Source of the DNA: a bacterium
Lineage (GTDB): Bacteria; Planctomycetota; J058; JAJDCP01
Length of the DNA stretch: 5,265 nucleotides
Assembly (NCBI GenBank): GCA_030428695.1
Contig: JAUIEM010000531.1
Coordinates: forward strand, 1 to 5,265
Direction: 5' to 3'
Position 1 is the stretch's first letter, and each line of letters begins with the position of its first letter. Position numbers and translations under genes: made by a program. Shown here piece by piece: positions 4,913-5,265 of this stretch. Below the pieces are notes generated by a model. That model was given only the letters and a program-made list of their open reading frames with translations, was not told the DNA's origin and searched no databases.

Positions 4913-5197
4913 TTACAGGAACTCGATGGAGTAGTCGAGCAGCTCCGCTCCCCGCCCCTGGAATCGCACGAAGTCGACGACCTTGCTCAGGGCCGACTCG
5001 AGCGGCCGGCGCTCGCTGCCGACCGTCACGCAGCCGAGCTGCGCGCGCTGCTTGACGTCCTGATAGGCGACCTCGGCCACGGCGACGTTGAAGCGCTTCC
5101 GCAGCCGGTCCTTGATACTGAGGATCACCCGGCGCTTGTCCTTGAGCGAGCGGGCCTGGCGCAGGAAGAGGTCGATGCTGACGCTGCCGACGACCAC
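4913..5197 (-). CDS. DUF503 (YlxP-like) family protein
   Basis: A 94-residue small cytoplasmic protein of the DUF503 family, which includes Bacillus subtilis YlxP. It shows the family signatures SLKDKR (residues 17-22) and FNVAVAEVAYQDVKQR (36-51), followed by LGCVTVG (54-60), and its length is typical. The biochemical role is not established. The family is commonly encoded between infB and rbfA in the nusA-infB ribosome/translation operon, and here it again lies just upstream of rbfA, so a role in ribosome maturation is the natural guess (inference). The start is GTG at 5197, preceded by a strong GGAGGAGGG Shine-Dalgarno run about 6 nt upstream. The stop is TAA at 4915-4913, followed by an 87-nt gap to rbfA. 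There is no signal peptide or membrane segment. Family assignment is secure; function is not. Confidence 0.93.
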   Translation of the reverse strand: MVVGSVSIDLFLRQARSLKDKRRVILSIKDRLRKRFNVAVAEVAYQDVKQRAQLGCVTVGSERRPLESALSKVVDFVRFQGRGAELLDYSIEFL

Positions 5198-5265
5198 AGC
5201 CGCCCTCCTCCACTGCGCGCCCGCGGCCTGGAAGCGTGCCCCGAAACCTCGCTCACGAGGCTTGC
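5198..5265 (-). other. Upstream edge: possible end of the preceding gene and weak hairpin
   Basis: This 68-nt stretch precedes the DUF503 gene. One minus frame reads three codons and then TGA at 5255-5253, which could be the extreme 3' end of the preceding gene. infB is the usual neighbour, but too little is visible to identify it. CCTCG and CGAGG (5260-5247 on the minus strand) form a 5-bp stem with a TGAG loop, followed by TTT. This is at best a very weak terminator and it contains the putative stop codon in its loop. Confidence 0.3.

Overview
This is a high-GC window (roughly 70% by eye). All six well-supported genes lie on the minus strand, so transcription runs from high to low coordinates. 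Codon third positions are strongly G/C, starts include GTG and possibly TTG, and most genes have clear purine-rich Shine-Dalgarno sites. The gene content suggests a Gram-negative, meso-diaminopimelate-making bacterium, perhaps a high-GC deltaproteobacterial or myxobacterial-type lineage. That placement is an inference from gene families and intergenic repeat style; there is no rRNA or other decisive marker.

In transcription order: 5265-5198 is a short stretch that probably holds the extreme 3' end of an upstream gene and a weak hairpin. Next is a DUF503/YlxP gene (5197-4913), then rbfA, ribosome-binding factor A (4825-4427), which ends in an acidic tail encoded by a GACGAG hexamer repeat. A 118-nt gap follows; it contains a possible 24-codon ORF whose stop overlaps the next start. 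Then come dapC (succinyl-DAP aminotransferase, 4308-3130), dapD (tetrahydrodipicolinate N-succinyltransferase, 3133-2324), dapE (succinyl-DAP desuccinylase, 2346-1258) and a BtpA/SgcQ-family TIM-barrel protein (1261-488). The last four genes overlap one another (ATGA, 11 or 23 nt, and GTGA), so they look like one translationally coupled unit. DapD, DapC and DapE are the three consecutive enzymes of the succinylase branch of lysine/meso-DAP synthesis. The BtpA-family gene is the unexplained member.

Positions 1-487 contain no credible gene. They hold a cluster of inverted repeats (about 21-166), a degenerate GTGNCC hexamer tract (161-218), and a CTCTGCG-type repeat block with a 26-nt tandem duplication (322-410).

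I found no CRISPR array, mobile element, tRNA, rRNA or defence system. Most of the window is ordinary housekeeping sequence. The points most worth a second look are the coupled BtpA-family gene, the joining of a ribosome-maturation pair to a dap operon, the repeat-rich left end, and the small ORF in front of dapC.
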